64,000 bases of DNA from Phyllobacterium sp. YR531. GTDB lineage: Bacteria; Pseudomonadota; Alphaproteobacteria; Rhizobiales; Rhizobiaceae. How positions within the stretch are numbered: the stretch's first letter is position 1; each line of letters opens with the position of its first letter. The position numbers and the translations under genes are program-made. Location of the stretch: the NCBI RefSeq assembly GCF_000282595.1, contig NZ_AKIZ01000041.1:1-64000 (forward strand). Reading direction: 5' to 3'. The notes under the pieces are model-generated. The model made no database searches and was not told where the DNA came from. It saw nothing but the letters and a program-made list of their open reading frames with translations. Shown here one piece after another: positions 1 to 10,541 of this stretch.

Positions 1-78
1 CCCCGCCACGATAACGGCAGCTACCCGCAATTTGGTGTCGTCAGTCTTCGCAGGCACAATTCTCTCCAATTGGTTCAT
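1..78 (-). CDS. ispDF: IspD/IspDF N-terminus (partial, runs off the left edge)
   Basis: An ATG at 78-76 on the minus strand opens a frame that stays open to the window edge. It encodes 26 residues ending in VAAVIVAG, the start of the nucleotide-binding motif of 2-C-methyl-D-erythritol 4-phosphate cytidylyltransferase (IspD), an enzyme of the non-mevalonate isoprenoid pathway. In Hyphomicrobiales this gene is usually an IspD-IspF fusion placed divergently from dusB, which fits the position here. Only the N-terminus is visible, so whether the fusion is present cannot be seen. The gene is too short to identify on sequence alone; gene order carries much of the call. Confidence 0.7.
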   Translation of the reverse strand, partial: MNQLERIVPAKTDDTKLRVAAVIVAG

Positions 79-230
79 CTGCGTTACCCTTTGCCAAAGC
101 GAAAGGCTAGACCCCTCAGCTGTTAAAGGTCGAAAACTGATCAGAGAAAGACGCGGTTTGCCTTGCGAAGCAGCATGATCCTGTCTAAAGGATAGGCTAT
201 TATAAAATTGCATACGAAACAGGCAGAACG

Positions 231-1223
231 GTGACTGATTTAAAGCTACCATTGACAGTAGGCGGCGTAGAATTGCGCAATCGCGTATTTCTAGCGCCCA
301 TGTCCGGTGTGTCTGATCTGCCGTTCCGCCAGCTGGCGTGGCGGGCCGGGGCCGGTATGGTCGTATCGGAAATGGTTGCCAGCGCCGAGCTGTGCACGCG
401 GGAGCGTGGGAATCTGCTGCGGCTAAAAGGTGACGGGTTAGGTACTCACGTCGTCCAGATTGCCGGCCGTGAAACACGATGGATGGCAGAAGCCGCCCGT
501 ATTGCCGAAGGCGAGGGTGCTCATATCGTTGATATCAATATGGGGTGCCCTGCGAAAAAGGTAACGGGCGGACTGTCAGGCTCAGCGCTTATGCGCGACC
601 TCGACCATGCCCTGACACTGATTGAAGCGACTATTGCGGCGGTCAAAGTCCCCGTGACGCTGAAAATGCGCCTTGGTTGGGATGACGATACGATCAATGC
701 GCCGGAACTTGCATCGAGGGCAGAGCAGGCGGGTGTGCAGATGATAACGGTGCATGGCCGCACACGCTGTCAGTTTTATGAAGGTAAGGCGGATTGGCGT
801 GCCATTCATGCTGTCCGCGAGGTTATTTCCATCCCTCTTGTGGCCAACGGCGATGTGCTGAACCACGATGATGCAACGGCCATACTGGAAGCTTCTGGAG
901 CAGATGCCGTCATGGTTGGCCGCGCTTCATATGGTCAGCCATGGCTGCCTGGCCAAATAGCCGAGGGTGTTAATCAGAGCCATGACGCTGCCGTTGCCGA
1001 CTATGCGGTCTCTCACTATGAGGCGATGCTCGCCCATTACGGCGAAACGACCGGCATTCGACATGCGCGCAAACACCTCGGGTGGTATCTGGATTTGCAC
1101 GGCGTCGATGTTGTGCCTGCCATACGTGGTTCAATCATGACAGAAACAAATCCATCGCTCGTAGCGCAGCGTTTGCATGATGCCTTGAGCCGCCCGCTGG
1201 CAAATTTGAAGAAAGTGGCTTGA
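231..1223 (+). CDS. dusB: tRNA-dihydrouridine synthase B
   Basis: A 330-residue flavoenzyme that reduces uridine to dihydrouridine in the D-loop of tRNA. The TIM-barrel start ([13 protein letters not shown], about residues 21-33) and the motif NMGCPAKKV with catalytic Cys106 are both present. The length is normal for DusB. The start is a GTG at 231. The stop overlaps the ATG of ntrB by one base (TGATG), so the two are translationally coupled. This dusB-ntrB-ntrC order (dusB was formerly nifR3) is standard in alphaproteobacteria, and dusB is probably the first gene of the nitrogen-regulation operon. Confidence 0.95.
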   Translation: MTDLKLPLTVGGVELRNRVFLAPMSGVSDLPFRQLAWRAGAGMVVSEMVASAELCTRERGNLLRLKGDGLGTHVVQIAGRETRWMAEAARIAEGEGAHIVDINMGCPAKKVTGGLSGSALMRDLDHALTLIEATIAAVKVPVTLKMRLGWDDDTINAPELASRAEQAGVQMITVHGRTRCQFYEGKADWRAIHAVREVISIPLVANGDVLNHDDATAILEASGADAVMVGRASYGQPWLPGQIAEGVNQSHDAAVADYAVSHYEAMLAHYGETTGIRHARKHLGWYLDLHGVDVVPAIRGSIMTETNPSLVAQRLHDALSRPLANLKKVA

Positions 1224-2362
1224 TGACAGTTCCTGAGAACACGCTGGCGAGCATGGTCCTCAATTCGCTGCGACATCCCGTAATAATGCTGGATGAGGCG
1301 GGCTATATTTCCTACGCCAATGCCGATGCAGAAGCATTTTTCCGCTCAAGCGCGACAATCCTGAGCCGCAATACTCTTGATATGCTGCTGCCTTTTGGCA
1401 GCCCGCTGTTGGCACTGGTCAAGCAAGTGCGAGAGAGTCCATCGCCAGTGAACGAATACCGCGTTGATGTTTCATCGCCGCGTCTGGGGCAAGATCGCAT
1501 TGTCGACCTTTATGTAACTCCGGTAAGCGAGTCACCCGGCTCCATTGTCATTCTGTTCAAAGAGCGTTCAATGGCGGAGAAACTCGACCGCCAGATGACT
1601 CACAGAGGCGCGGCCCGATCAGTTACCGGTCTCGCGTCCATGCTTGCACATGAGATCAAAAACCCTCTTTCAGGTATTCGCGGGGCGGCGCAGCTGCTTG
1701 AGATGGGGCTTAACGATGATGATAGAGCCCTTACGCGCCTGATCACAGACGAAACAGACCGCATTGTATCGCTTGTAGACCGTATGGAAGTGTTTTCGGA
1801 CGAGCGACCGATTGAGCGGGAGGCGGTCAACATTCATGTGGTTCTGGATCATGTCAAAGCTATCGCCAAAAATGGTTTTGCAAGCCATATAAAATTTCAC
1901 GAGGATTATGATCCATCGCTGCCCTATGTGTTCGCCAATCGCGATCAGCTTGTGCAGATATTTCTCAATCTTGTGAAAAATGCAGCTGAATCGATAGGTG
2001 CGAACGAGCCGGGTGAAATTACGCTTTCGACAGCGTTCCGCCCGGGCATCAGGTTATCTGTGCCGGGCATGCGCAATCGCGTTTCGCTTCCGCTCGAGTT
2101 CTGCGTTTCCGATACAGGTGCTGGCGTATCGCCGGATATCATGCCGCATCTATTCGATCCGTTCGTGACGACAAAGCCAAATGGTTCGGGTCTTGGATTG
2201 GCGTTGGTAGCAAAAATTGTTGGTGATCATGGCGGCGTGATTGAATGCGATTCATTTCCGCGCAAGACAACTTTCCGGATTCTCATGCCTGCCTGGCAGA
2301 GCGGTCCACTTGATGATGATCATGCAGATGACAATCCATATCCCACGAAGACAGGATTCTGA
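1223..2362 (+). CDS. ntrB: Nitrogen-regulation sensor kinase NtrB
   Basis: A cytoplasmic PAS-containing histidine kinase that phosphorylates NtrC under nitrogen limitation and dephosphorylates it when PII (GlnB) reports plenty. The N-terminal PAS domain spans about residues 10-115. The phospho-acceptor helix carries [10 protein letters not shown] with His143. The ATP-binding domain shows an N-box (NLVKNAAES), a G1 box (DTGAGV) and a G2 box (GSGLGLALV). There are no membrane segments, as expected. A TTG three bases upstream is in frame, but the ATG at 1223 overlapping the dusB stop is the better start. ntrC follows after two bases. Confidence 0.95.
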   Translation: MTVPENTLASMVLNSLRHPVIMLDEAGYISYANADAEAFFRSSATILSRNTLDMLLPFGSPLLALVKQVRESPSPVNEYRVDVSSPRLGQDRIVDLYVTPVSESPGSIVILFKERSMAEKLDRQMTHRGAARSVTGLASMLAHEIKNPLSGIRGAAQLLEMGLNDDDRALTRLITDETDRIVSLVDRMEVFSDERPIEREAVNIHVVLDHVKAIAKNGFASHIKFHEDYDPSLPYVFANRDQLVQIFLNLVKNAAESIGANEPGEITLSTAFRPGIRLSVPGMRNRVSLPLEFCVSDTGAGVSPDIMPHLFDPFVTTKPNGSGLGLALVAKIVGDHGGVIECDSFPRKTTFRILMPAWQSGPLDDDHADDNPYPTKTGF

Positions 2363-2364
2363 TA

Positions 2365-3822
2365 ATGAGTTTGGGTAGCATTCTCGTAGCCGATGACGAT
2401 GCGGCAATCAGAACGGTACTAAATCAGGCACTTTCGCGTGCCGGTTACGATGTTCGCATAACGTCAAATGCCGCGACGCTATGGCGCTGGATTTCCGCCG
2501 GTGATGGCGATCTTGTGATCACTGACGTCATCATGCCAGATGAAAACGCCTTTGACCTTTTGCCCCGAATAAAGAAATCCCGCCCGGATCTTCCAGTCAT
2601 CGTCATGAGCGCGCAGAATACGTTCATGACGGCCATCCGTGCGTCGGAAGCGGGGGCTTATGAATACCTACCGAAGCCTTTTGACCTGACGGAACTGGTC
2701 AGCATCGTCGGACGCGCGCTTGCGGAACCGAAGAAAAAGCCGGAAAAGTGGGCTGACGAGCAACCGGATACCATGCCGCTCGTTGGTCGCTCTCCTGCAA
2801 TGCAGGATATTTACCGCGTGCTTGCCCGCATGATGCAAACGGATTTGACCGTGATGATTTCAGGCGAATCCGGCACGGGTAAGGAGCTGGTGGCCCGTGC
2901 GTTGCATGAATATGGCCGCAGGCGCAAAGGACCATTCGTTGCCATCAACATGGCTGCAATTCCGCGTGATCTGATTGAGTCGGAACTGTTTGGCCATGAA
3001 CGGGGTGCTTTTACCGGAGCGCAAAACCGATCAAGCGGACGGTTCGAACAGGCAGATGGCGGAACACTGTTTCTTGACGAGATTGGCGATATGCCGATGG
3101 AAGCGCAGACGCGGTTGCTGCGTGTCCTGCAGCAGGGCGAATATATGACTGTCGGCGGTCGTACACCGATCAAAACCGATGTGCGTATCGTTGCGGCCAG
3201 CAACAAGGATTTGCGGACACTAATCAACCAGGGGTTGTTCCGCGAAGATCTATATTATCGCCTTAACGTGGTGCCGTTGCGTCTGCCGCCATTGCGTGAA
3301 CGCGGCGAAGATATTCCTGATCTGGTCAGGCACTTCTTCAAGATGGCAGTTAAGGATGGTTTGCCGGAAAAACGCATTACCGGAGCGGGTCTGGACCTTA
3401 TGCGCCGTTACCCTTGGGCAGGAAATGTGCGCGAGCTTGAAAACCTTGTCCGGCGTTTAGCCGCACTTTACCCGCAGGAAGAGATCAATGCGGACGTAAT
3501 TGAAGCCGAACTGAAGGCGGATTTACGCCCGGCAGAGCCTTCAACCAATGGTTTGGCAAATGAAGATATTACAATCGCCCAAGCCGTAGAACTGAATATG
3601 CAGCGCTATTTTCTGTCCTATGGCGACGAGCTTCCGCCTGCGGGACTTTACCAGCGCATATTAGAGGAAGTTGAGTATCCATTGATACTTTCCTGTCTCA
3701 CCGCAACGCACGGCAACCAAATCAAGGCTGCGGAGCTTTTGGGTCTGAACCGCAATACGCTGCGCAAGAAAATTCGCGAGCTGGGCGTCAACATATACAA
3801 GAACAATAAAAACGACCGGTAG
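2365..3822 (+). CDS. ntrC: Nitrogen-regulation response regulator NtrC
   Basis: A sigma-54 activator of 485 residues. The receiver domain has the phospho-acceptor Asp54 (ITDVIMPD). The AAA+ domain has Walker A GESGTGKE and an intact GAFTGA loop that contacts sigma-54. A Fis-type helix-turn-helix (about residues 450-478, [16 protein letters not shown]) ends the protein. It drives genes for ammonium assimilation and use of alternative nitrogen sources when phosphorylated by NtrB. It is the last gene of dusB-ntrB-ntrC; the convergent DUF1993 gene follows. A weak stem with one mismatch (3824-3831 with 3842-3849) follows the stop but lacks a T-run. Confidence 0.96.
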   Translation: MSLGSILVADDDAAIRTVLNQALSRAGYDVRITSNAATLWRWISAGDGDLVITDVIMPDENAFDLLPRIKKSRPDLPVIVMSAQNTFMTAIRASEAGAYEYLPKPFDLTELVSIVGRALAEPKKKPEKWADEQPDTMPLVGRSPAMQDIYRVLARMMQTDLTVMISGESGTGKELVARALHEYGRRRKGPFVAINMAAIPRDLIESELFGHERGAFTGAQNRSSGRFEQADGGTLFLDEIGDMPMEAQTRLLRVLQQGEYMTVGGRTPIKTDVRIVAASNKDLRTLINQGLFREDLYYRLNVVPLRLPPLRERGEDIPDLVRHFFKMAVKDGLPEKRITGAGLDLMRRYPWAGNVRELENLVRRLAALYPQEEINADVIEAELKADLRPAEPSTNGLANEDITIAQAVELNMQRYFLSYGDELPPAGLYQRILEEVEYPLILSCLTATHGNQIKAAELLGLNRNTLRKKIRELGVNIYKNNKNDR

Positions 3823-3860
3823 CCGGGCAGCCGCATTAAAAGCCGCCCGCCGCCGATTTC

Positions 3861-4370
3861 TTACGCTATTGGTCCGAGATAATCGAGTTTTCCAACTGAT
3901 ACGCCGTTGTGCCGCAATATGTTCTGCGCCGTTGTGACGTGGAAGTAGAAGTTCGGCAAAACGAACTTCGTAATATAATCGTCACCACTCAACGTTGTCT
4001 TCAGCTTGCCGAAATTGAGCGTAACCTCTTTCGATGAGGCATCTTTGAAGGCGCTTTCATCTACGCTTCTGAGGAAAGCCACAGTCTTGGCAATTCGCTC
4101 TTGCAGCTCTGCGAAAGTTTTCTCTTCGTCGGCCATTTTCGGCGGTTCGATAGAAGTGAGGCGGCCGATAACAGCCTTCGAGGTATCGCTGATCCTTTGT
4201 ATCTGACCAGAGAATGGCAGCATATCTGGTGCAAGACGCGCATTGACCAGAACCTCGGGGCTGATTTTCTTCTCGACCGAAAATGCTTCTGCCTTTTCAA
4301 TCAGTGATGAAACGATGGAAAGTCCACGTAAAAGAGCAGGAATCGAAATTGCGTATGTAGAGTTTGACAT
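3861..4370 (-). CDS. DUF1993 family protein
   Basis: A 169-residue soluble protein of the DUF1993 family, recognised by the N-terminal SIPALLRGLSIVSSLIEKA and the C-terminal LPNFYFHVTTAQNILRHNGV, which resemble DinB-like helical-bundle proteins. Its function is not known. An upstream in-frame ATG at 4415 would add 15 residues, but a GGGAAG Shine-Dalgarno sequence lies just before the ATG at 4370, so that start is preferred. It stands alone between the ntrBC and ntrYX blocks on the opposite strand, and nothing ties it to nitrogen control. Confidence 0.8.
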   Translation of the reverse strand: MSNSTYAISIPALLRGLSIVSSLIEKAEAFSVEKKISPEVLVNARLAPDMLPFSGQIQRISDTSKAVIGRLTSIEPPKMADEEKTFAELQERIAKTVAFLRSVDESAFKDASSKEVTLNFGKLKTTLSGDDYITKFVLPNFYFHVTTAQNILRHNGVSVGKLDYLGPIA

Positions 4371-4505
4371 AAGAGCTTCCCTAGAAAAATGTTGCTGTAT
4401 CTGTACCAGCTTCATGCGCGTCTGGTTGAGTGGCAGATACGGCTCAGGTATTATTTTTCAAGGTAGGCGAAAAATATTACTGCCATTTGGCAAGGCTCAA
4501 TTTTC

Positions 4506-5306
4506 TTAGATTGTGCGGCGCTTAGGTTCAAAACGCTCCATGAACTCGCTATTCGCATGGACAATACGGTTGCGGCCCTGATTTTTGGCCGCATAAAGGC
4601 ATTTATCAGCTGCGACCAGAGCTTCTTCCAGCAATTGACCTGACTTGTGGACGGCAATCCCGACACTGACTGTCACGTTGAGTTCCTGAATCCGCAAATG
4701 CAGGGGAATCTCTTTCATGCCCATGAGTATCTTATGCGCAAGCCAATCCGCTTTTCCTATGTCCGCATTGGTCAGGAATAGAGCGAACTCTTCACCACCA
4801 AATCGGGCGGCAAAGTCCCATTCGCCGATCACAGAACGCAGCAGAATTCCGATTTCCTGCAGAACGCTGTCACCGACCGCGTGACCGTGCCGGTCGTTTA
4901 TCGATTTGAAGTGATCCGCATCAATATAGAGAATGGCTCCGGCGCTTTTTTCAGGATCACACAGTGTGATCTGGCGTTGTGCCTGCAGGTAGAACTCATT
5001 CCTGTTGGACAGGCCCGTCAAATCGTCTCTGCGCGATGCAAGATCAAGCAACAGGGCAGTCTGTTTTAACCGATAGTTCAAGCCAACCAGAAATGAGCCT
5101 AGTGGAGCGCTTACGATAACGACAATAGCAGTCGTTACGATAAGGACGTTATCCATTTGCCCTAGATCGACGAACACAAAAAACGTGGCTGCAAGCAAAT
5201 TTGCTGCGATGGTCGCCATCAGGACCATTATGACGACCTGTTTATAAGGCGACATATTGCCGAATTTCGTCATCCAGAAATCGTAGGTCGTCATTGCAAC
5301 CGCCAC
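4506..5306 (-). CDS. Membrane-anchored GGDEF diguanylate cyclase
   Basis: A 266-residue protein with two predicted transmembrane helices at about residues 22-47 and 53-77, a short linker and a GGDEF domain from about residue 85. The active-site loop is GGEEF, intact, so synthesis of cyclic di-GMP from two GTP is expected. The usual inhibitory I-site (RxxD five residues before GGEEF) reads GEWD: the aspartate is there but the arginine is missing, so product inhibition through this site is unlikely. The start may be the GTG at 5306 or the ATG at 5294. It diverges from ntrY. No EAL domain is present. Confidence 0.88.
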   Translation of the reverse strand: MAVAMTTYDFWMTKFGNMSPYKQVVIMVLMATIAANLLAATFFVFVDLGQMDNVLIVTTAIVVIVSAPLGSFLVGLNYRLKQTALLLDLASRRDDLTGLSNRNEFYLQAQRQITLCDPEKSAGAILYIDADHFKSINDRHGHAVGDSVLQEIGILLRSVIGEWDFAARFGGEEFALFLTNADIGKADWLAHKILMGMKEIPLHLRIQELNVTVSVGIAVHKSGQLLEEALVAADKCLYAAKNQGRNRIVHANSEFMERFEPKRRTI

Positions 5307-5509
5307 GGAGTTGATACACGTTTAATACAACCAAGAGCTGTGAAGAAAGCTATGCGTAAATGCCGTAAATTTTAATTGTCGGCTGAATTGTTGACGATAA
5401 AAGCCGACTACATCAAATGGTTGTGCATTTCGATCAACGCAAATGACAAAGCGTTGCATTTCCGCCACAATGTGTTGCATGAGTGCCACTTGGTTGGGGT
5501 CGCATAGCA

Positions 5510-7789
5510 ATGGTCTTGTCAAACTCGGTCAATACGGTGAACGGCTCTGTATCCGGCGCGACTAGCGGCGTTACGCAGCGGTTCTTCTCACGTCTGGGTA
5601 TTGCAACGGTGATGCTGGCACTGCTGACGACCGGAATAACATTTCTGATTTTGACAGGCGTTACGCCTATTCATCCAGACAGCGACGTGACTCTGCTGCT
5701 GACAAGCATCAATGCAGTGCTGATTATTGCGCTGATTCTGTTGATCGGTCGTGAAATTTATCGCGTCGTTCAAGCTAGAAACCGGGGGAAGGCGGCCTCC
5801 CGCCTCCATGTCCGTCTTGTCGTGCTGTTCTCGCTTGTCGCTGCGGTGCCGGCAATGATCGTGGCAATCGTTGCTTCGATCACTCTGGATATGGGGCTGG
5901 ACCGTTGGTTTGAGATGCGGACATCGACGATTGTCGAGTCCTCCATAAATCTTGCGGAAGCATATATCCAGGAAAGCGCGCGCAGTTTGCAGTCAGCGAC
6001 GTTGGAAATGGTCGACGATCTGGACGGGCAACGCACATTATTCAACCTCGACCGAAGCGGTTTCGTCCGGCTGATGACACAGCAGGCGCTTGGTCGAAAT
6101 ATGATTGCTGCTTCCATTATACGGCCAGACGGGACCACAGCCATGAGGGCTGATATTCCTACAACGACGCCTATCCCGTTTGTGGCAAAGTCCGTTCTTG
6201 AAACTGCCTCGGACGGAAAGCCTGTGCTTATTCCACCGGAGCAGACAAACCTGTTGAGCGCTGTCGTTAAATTACGCGAGATACCGGGCGTTTTTCTCTA
6301 CACGATACGCCCCGTTGACCCGGATATACTCAACTCCAGCCGTGCCATGGAGAAAAAGAATGCTGACGCTGCCATTGCGGCTGACGGCAATGGCATTACC
6401 ACGCAGATTCTCTTTGCGATGCTTTATTTCGGTCTGACGTTGACGCTGCTTTTGTCCGCCATATGGACGGGTATCGCGGTAGCTGATCGGCTGGTTCGTC
6501 CGATACGCCTGTTAATTGGTGCGGCAGACAATGTTGCTACCGGAAACCTGAATGTTTCTGTTCCCGTGCATCGCTCAGATGGCGATGTGGGGTCACTGTC
6601 TCAGACATTCAACACGATGGTCCGCCAATTGGGCACGCAGCGTAAGGACCTTGTATCGGCCAAAGATCAGATAGATGAGCGCCGCCGGTTTTCGGAAGCC
6701 GTCCTGTCCGGGGTTACTGCAGGCGTCGTCAGTGTCAACGCAGATGGTGCGATTGGTATCGTAAATCGCTCCGCCGAAACAATGCTGGCGCTTGACCCGA
6801 TTACGTCACGCGGTAAGAACCTGACCGCCCTTGTTCCGGAAATCGGTCTGGTATTCGAAGTTGCGCATGCAACCGGGCGTTCTGTCTATCGCGAGCAGGT
6901 GACAATGTCACGTCGCGGCAGCGCGCGCACATTTAACGTGCAGATTACGGTGGAAGATGCTGAATCAATTGAGCATTCTTACGTTGTAACTGTTGATGAC
7001 ATAACTGATCTGGTGGAGGCGCAACGGTCCTCGGCTTGGGCAGATGTGGCGCGCCGTATTGCGCATGAGATCAAGAATCCGCTTACACCCATCCAGCTTT
7101 CCGCCGAACGTTTGCGCCGCCGGTTTGGCAAGGTAATCACCGAAGATCGGGAGGTTTTCGATCAGTGTACCGAAACGATTATTCGGCAGGTGGGTGACAT
7201 TGGCCGTATGGTTGATGAGTTTTCTTCCTTTGCACGTATGCCAAAACCAGAGATCAAGGCAATGGACTTGCGTGAGGCGCTCCGCGAGGCCTCGTTTCTG
7301 GTGGAAGTCAGCCGCAGCGATATACGTTTTGAACGCCATTTTGGTACCGTGCCGTTGATTGGCCAGTTTGACAGCCGTCTTTTGGGGCAGGCCTTTGGCA
7401 ATGTTATCAAGAATGCCGCCGAGGCGGTGGAAGCGGTTGTCAAAGAAGGTCACGTGGAGGGCCATATCCTCATCCGGTCTCGTGCCGAAGATAATTCCAT
7501 CATTGTTGAAGTTCTCGATAGCGGCAAAGGGCTCCCGCGGGAACATCGCCAACGTTTGCTTGAGCCCTATATGACGACCCGCGAAAAGGGCACTGGTCTC
7601 GGCCTTGCTATCGTCAAGAAGATTGTCGAGGACCATGCGGGTCAAATCGAACTACATGACGCGCCAAATGATTTTTACGGGGGACGTGGCGCAATGATCC
7701 GCATGATCTTTCCAATGAACCAATCTGCTACGGCAGGTTTAGAAAATCCCGATAAATCGGCAAAACAGGTGAATTCAAATGGCATCTGA
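5510..7789 (+). CDS. ntrY: Membrane sensor kinase NtrY
   Basis: A membrane histidine kinase, partner of NtrX. Its N-terminal half has several transmembrane helices around a periplasmic segment, then HAMP and PAS domains. The phospho-acceptor sequence [11 protein letters not shown] has His519, followed by an ATPase domain with NVIKNAAEA, DSGKGL and GTGLGLAIVKK. In Brucella, NtrY/NtrX responds to redox and low oxygen and affects denitrification and respiratory genes; in other alphaproteobacteria it is linked to nitrogen metabolism. An in-frame GTG at 5483 would add nine residues; the ATG at 5510, preceded by a GGGG run, is chosen. The 3' end overlaps ntrX by 11 bases. Confidence 0.94.
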   Translation: MVLSNSVNTVNGSVSGATSGVTQRFFSRLGIATVMLALLTTGITFLILTGVTPIHPDSDVTLLLTSINAVLIIALILLIGREIYRVVQARNRGKAASRLHVRLVVLFSLVAAVPAMIVAIVASITLDMGLDRWFEMRTSTIVESSINLAEAYIQESARSLQSATLEMVDDLDGQRTLFNLDRSGFVRLMTQQALGRNMIAASIIRPDGTTAMRADIPTTTPIPFVAKSVLETASDGKPVLIPPEQTNLLSAVVKLREIPGVFLYTIRPVDPDILNSSRAMEKKNADAAIAADGNGITTQILFAMLYFGLTLTLLLSAIWTGIAVADRLVRPIRLLIGAADNVATGNLNVSVPVHRSDGDVGSLSQTFNTMVRQLGTQRKDLVSAKDQIDERRRFSEAVLSGVTAGVVSVNADGAIGIVNRSAETMLALDPITSRGKNLTALVPEIGLVFEVAHATGRSVYREQVTMSRRGSARTFNVQITVEDAESIEHSYVVTVDDITDLVEAQRSSAWADVARRIAHEIKNPLTPIQLSAERLRRRFGKVITEDREVFDQCTETIIRQVGDIGRMVDEFSSFARMPKPEIKAMDLREALREASFLVEVSRSDIRFERHFGTVPLIGQFDSRLLGQAFGNVIKNAAEAVEAVVKEGHVEGHILIRSRAEDNSIIVEVLDSGKGLPREHRQRLLEPYMTTREKGTGLGLAIVKKIVEDHAGQIELHDAPNDFYGGRGAMIRMIFPMNQSATAGLENPDKSAKQVNSNGI

Positions 7790-9140
7790 CATTCTTGTAG
7801 TCGACGACGAAGTCGATATCCGCGAGCTTGTTGCAGGCATACTGAGCGATGAAGGCTATGAAACACGCGTGGCATCGGACGCAGACAGTGCTTTGGCAGC
7901 CATCGACGAGCGGATTCCGCGACTGATATTTCTCGATATCTGGATGCAGGGCAGTCGCCTTGATGGTCTGGCGCTGCTGGATGAGGTCAAGCTGCGTCAT
8001 CCTGAGATTCCTGTCGTCATGATCTCAGGACACGGCAATATCGAAACAGCCGTTTCAGCTATTCGCCGCGGTGCCTATGACTTCATTGAGAAGCCATTCA
8101 AGGCAGACAGACTGATTCTTATCGCGGAGCGCGCGCTTGAAACCTCCAAGCTTCGCCGCGAGGTTTCTGATCTGCGCAAACGTTCGACAGAAAGCTTTGA
8201 GCTACTTGGTTCTTCGTTGTCGATGAACCATTTGCGGCAGACGATTGAGCGTGTAGCGCCGACTAACAGCCGCATCATGATTACTGGCCCATCGGGCGCC
8301 GGCAAAGAACTGACCGCCAGAGCGATACATGCACTATCCGCCCGCTCGAAAGGGCCATTTGTAAACCTGAACGCTGCAACCATTACTCCGGAACGCATGG
8401 AGGTAGAGCTTTTTGGCACTGAATCAGATGGCGGCGAACGTAAGGTCGGCGCGCTGGAAGAAGCGCATGGGGGGATTCTCTATCTCAATGAGATCGCCGA
8501 TATGCCACGGGAAACCCAGAACAAGATTTTGCGGGTTCTCGTAGATCAGCAGTTCGAGCGCGTGGGCGGTACCAAGCGGATCAAGGTCGATGTTAGGATT
8601 ATCTCGTCCACGGCTCAAAATCTTGAAGCAATGATCGCTGAGGGCCGTTTCCGCGAAGATTTGTTTCACCGGCTGGCAGTGGTTCCTGTTATCGTGCCGC
8701 CGCTGGCTGATCGTCGTGACGATATTCCGGCACTTGTCGATTTCTTCATGGCTCAAATTGCTGATCAGGCCGGTATCAAGCCGCGTAAGATAGGTCCGGA
8801 TGCCATGGCCGTGCTGCAGTCGCACTCCTGGCCGGGCAACATTCGCCAATTGCGCAACAATATCGAACGCCTGATCATTCTGGCCCGCGGTGACGACCCG
8901 GAAGCGGTGATAACGGCTGATCTTCTCCCAGCTGAGATTGGCGACACCTTGCCGAAAGCTCCAACGGAGTCGGATCAGCACATTATGGCCCTGCCGCTAC
9001 GCGAGGCGCGCGAACGTTTTGAAAAGGAGTATCTCATCGCGCAGATCAACCGGTTTGGCGGAAATATCTCGCGCACCGCTGAATTCGTTGGTATGGAACG
9101 TTCGGCACTGCACCGGAAGTTAAAATCCCTCGGGGTCTAA
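7779..9140 (+). CDS. ntrX: Response regulator NtrX, without a sigma-54 contact loop
   Basis: A 453-residue NtrC-family regulator. The receiver domain carries Asp53 (FLDIWMQ). The AAA+ domain keeps Walker A (GPSGAGKE), but where NtrC has GAFTGA this protein reads TESDGGERKVGA, so the sigma-54-contacting loop is absent. A Fis-type helix-turn-helix ends the protein (ISRTAEFVGMERSALHRK). NtrX proteins of this kind are thought to act at sigma-70 promoters as activators or repressors. ntrY overlaps its start, and trkA begins seven bases after its stop, so the three are probably cotranscribed. Confidence 0.95.
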   Translation: MASDILVVDDEVDIRELVAGILSDEGYETRVASDADSALAAIDERIPRLIFLDIWMQGSRLDGLALLDEVKLRHPEIPVVMISGHGNIETAVSAIRRGAYDFIEKPFKADRLILIAERALETSKLRREVSDLRKRSTESFELLGSSLSMNHLRQTIERVAPTNSRIMITGPSGAGKELTARAIHALSARSKGPFVNLNAATITPERMEVELFGTESDGGERKVGALEEAHGGILYLNEIADMPRETQNKILRVLVDQQFERVGGTKRIKVDVRIISSTAQNLEAMIAEGRFREDLFHRLAVVPVIVPPLADRRDDIPALVDFFMAQIADQAGIKPRKIGPDAMAVLQSHSWPGNIRQLRNNIERLIILARGDDPEAVITADLLPAEIGDTLPKAPTESDQHIMALPLREARERFEKEYLIAQINRFGGNISRTAEFVGMERSALHRKLKSLGV

Positions 9141-9147
9141 GGCAAAT

Positions 9148-10524
9148 ATGCGTGTAATCATCTGCGGGGCGGGCCAGGTCGGTTATGGCATAGCGGAACG
9201 GCTTGCCGCCGAAGACAATGACATTTCGGTCATTGATACGTCAGCTGAGCTTATCCAGGTCGTTCGCGATACGCTTGATGTTCGCGGCTTTGTTGGGCAT
9301 GGCGCTCACCCTGATGTTTTGGCCGCTGCTGGCGCTGATCAGGCAGATATGATCATTGCTGCTACACTCTATGATGAAGTGAATATCGTGGCGTGTGAGG
9401 TAGCTCATGCGCTGTTCAATGTGCCAACAAAGATCGCGCGTATCAGGGCTCAGGCATATCTGCAGTCACACTATCAGGACCTGTTTTCACGCGATCACAT
9501 GCCGATTGACGTTATTATCTCTCCGGAGCTTGAAGTCGGTGAGATGGTATTGCGCCGCATAGCATTGCCCGGCGTCAGCGATGTTGTCCGCTTTGCTGAT
9601 GAAAATGTTGCAGTTCTGGCTATCGAATGCCTTGAGGACTGCCCGGTTATCAATACGCCGCTGATCCAGCTGTCGGATCTGTTTCCGGACCTGTCGGCAA
9701 CCGTCATGGCGCTTGTCCGTAATGACAAGCTTTTCATACCTCGCTCAACGGATCAGATGTTCAGCGGTGATATCGCCTATGTTGCAGCGGAAAAATCCCA
9801 GATTCACCGAACCTTGGCCCTGTTTGGCCACGAAGAACCAGAAGCCACGCGGATTATTATTGCCGGCGGCGGTAATATTGGCCTGCACGTTGCACAGACA
9901 ATCGAAGCAAAACAGCCAAAGACCAAGGTCAAGCTGATTGAACCGAACCTCAAGCGGGCCAATGCGATTGCCGACGAGCTTCGTCGCTCTCTGGTATTGC
10001 ATGGCAGTGCTCTGGATCAGAAGCTTCTCTACGAGGCTGAGATACAGGACGCTGACCTTATGGTCAGTCTGACGAATGACGATCAGGTCAATATGCTGGC
10101 AGGCGTCATGGCAAAGCGCCTCGGCTGCAAATCCAATCTGGTTTTGATCAACAATCCTGATTTTCTCGATCTCAGCAAGTCGCTGGGTATAGATGCGCAG
10201 ATCAGTCCGCGGAGCGTCACGATCTCGCGTGTGCTTCAGCATGTCCGCCGCGGCCGTATCCGCGCTGTGCACAGCGTCCAGAAAGGTCAGGCTGAAATCA
10301 TTGAAGCAGAAGCACTGGAAACATCGCCCATGGTGGGTGCGCCGCTAAGGGAGCTGGATTTGCCCGCCGGACTGCGCATCGGCGCGATCTATCGCAATGG
10401 CGAGGTTATCAAGCCTGACGGGAATGTTCGCATAAAGCCAAAAGATCGTGTGGTGCTTTTTGCCACGGCCGAGACGGTAAAGCAGGTTGAGCAGATGTTC
10501 CGCGTCAGCCTCGAATTCTTCTAA
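9148..10524 (+). CDS. trkA: Trk system potassium uptake protein TrkA
   Basis: A cytoplasmic regulatory subunit of the Trk K+ channel, 458 residues, made of two tandem RCK units. Each has a Rossmann NAD-binding start: GAGQVGYGIAERL near residue 7 and IIAGGGNIGLHVAQ near residue 233. It gates the TrkH/TrkG membrane subunit, which is not in this window. It is placed directly after ntrX, as in Brucella and other rhizobia. Confidence 0.95.
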   Translation: MRVIICGAGQVGYGIAERLAAEDNDISVIDTSAELIQVVRDTLDVRGFVGHGAHPDVLAAAGADQADMIIAATLYDEVNIVACEVAHALFNVPTKIARIRAQAYLQSHYQDLFSRDHMPIDVIISPELEVGEMVLRRIALPGVSDVVRFADENVAVLAIECLEDCPVINTPLIQLSDLFPDLSATVMALVRNDKLFIPRSTDQMFSGDIAYVAAEKSQIHRTLALFGHEEPEATRIIIAGGGNIGLHVAQTIEAKQPKTKVKLIEPNLKRANAIADELRRSLVLHGSALDQKLLYEAEIQDADLMVSLTNDDQVNMLAGVMAKRLGCKSNLVLINNPDFLDLSKSLGIDAQISPRSVTISRVLQHVRRGRIRAVHSVQKGQAEIIEAEALETSPMVGAPLRELDLPAGLRIGAIYRNGEVIKPDGNVRIKPKDRVVLFATAETVKQVEQMFRVSLEFF

Positions 10525-10541
10525 CAGTAGGGTGTTTTCCC

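Noticed and set aside
3824-3849. Hairpin after ntrC as a terminator
   Set aside because: The 8-bp stem has one mismatch and no T-run follows, so it is too weak to call.
6965-7645. 226-codon frame antisense to ntrY
   Set aside because: It lies wholly within the well-conserved kinase domain of ntrY and has no domain of its own.
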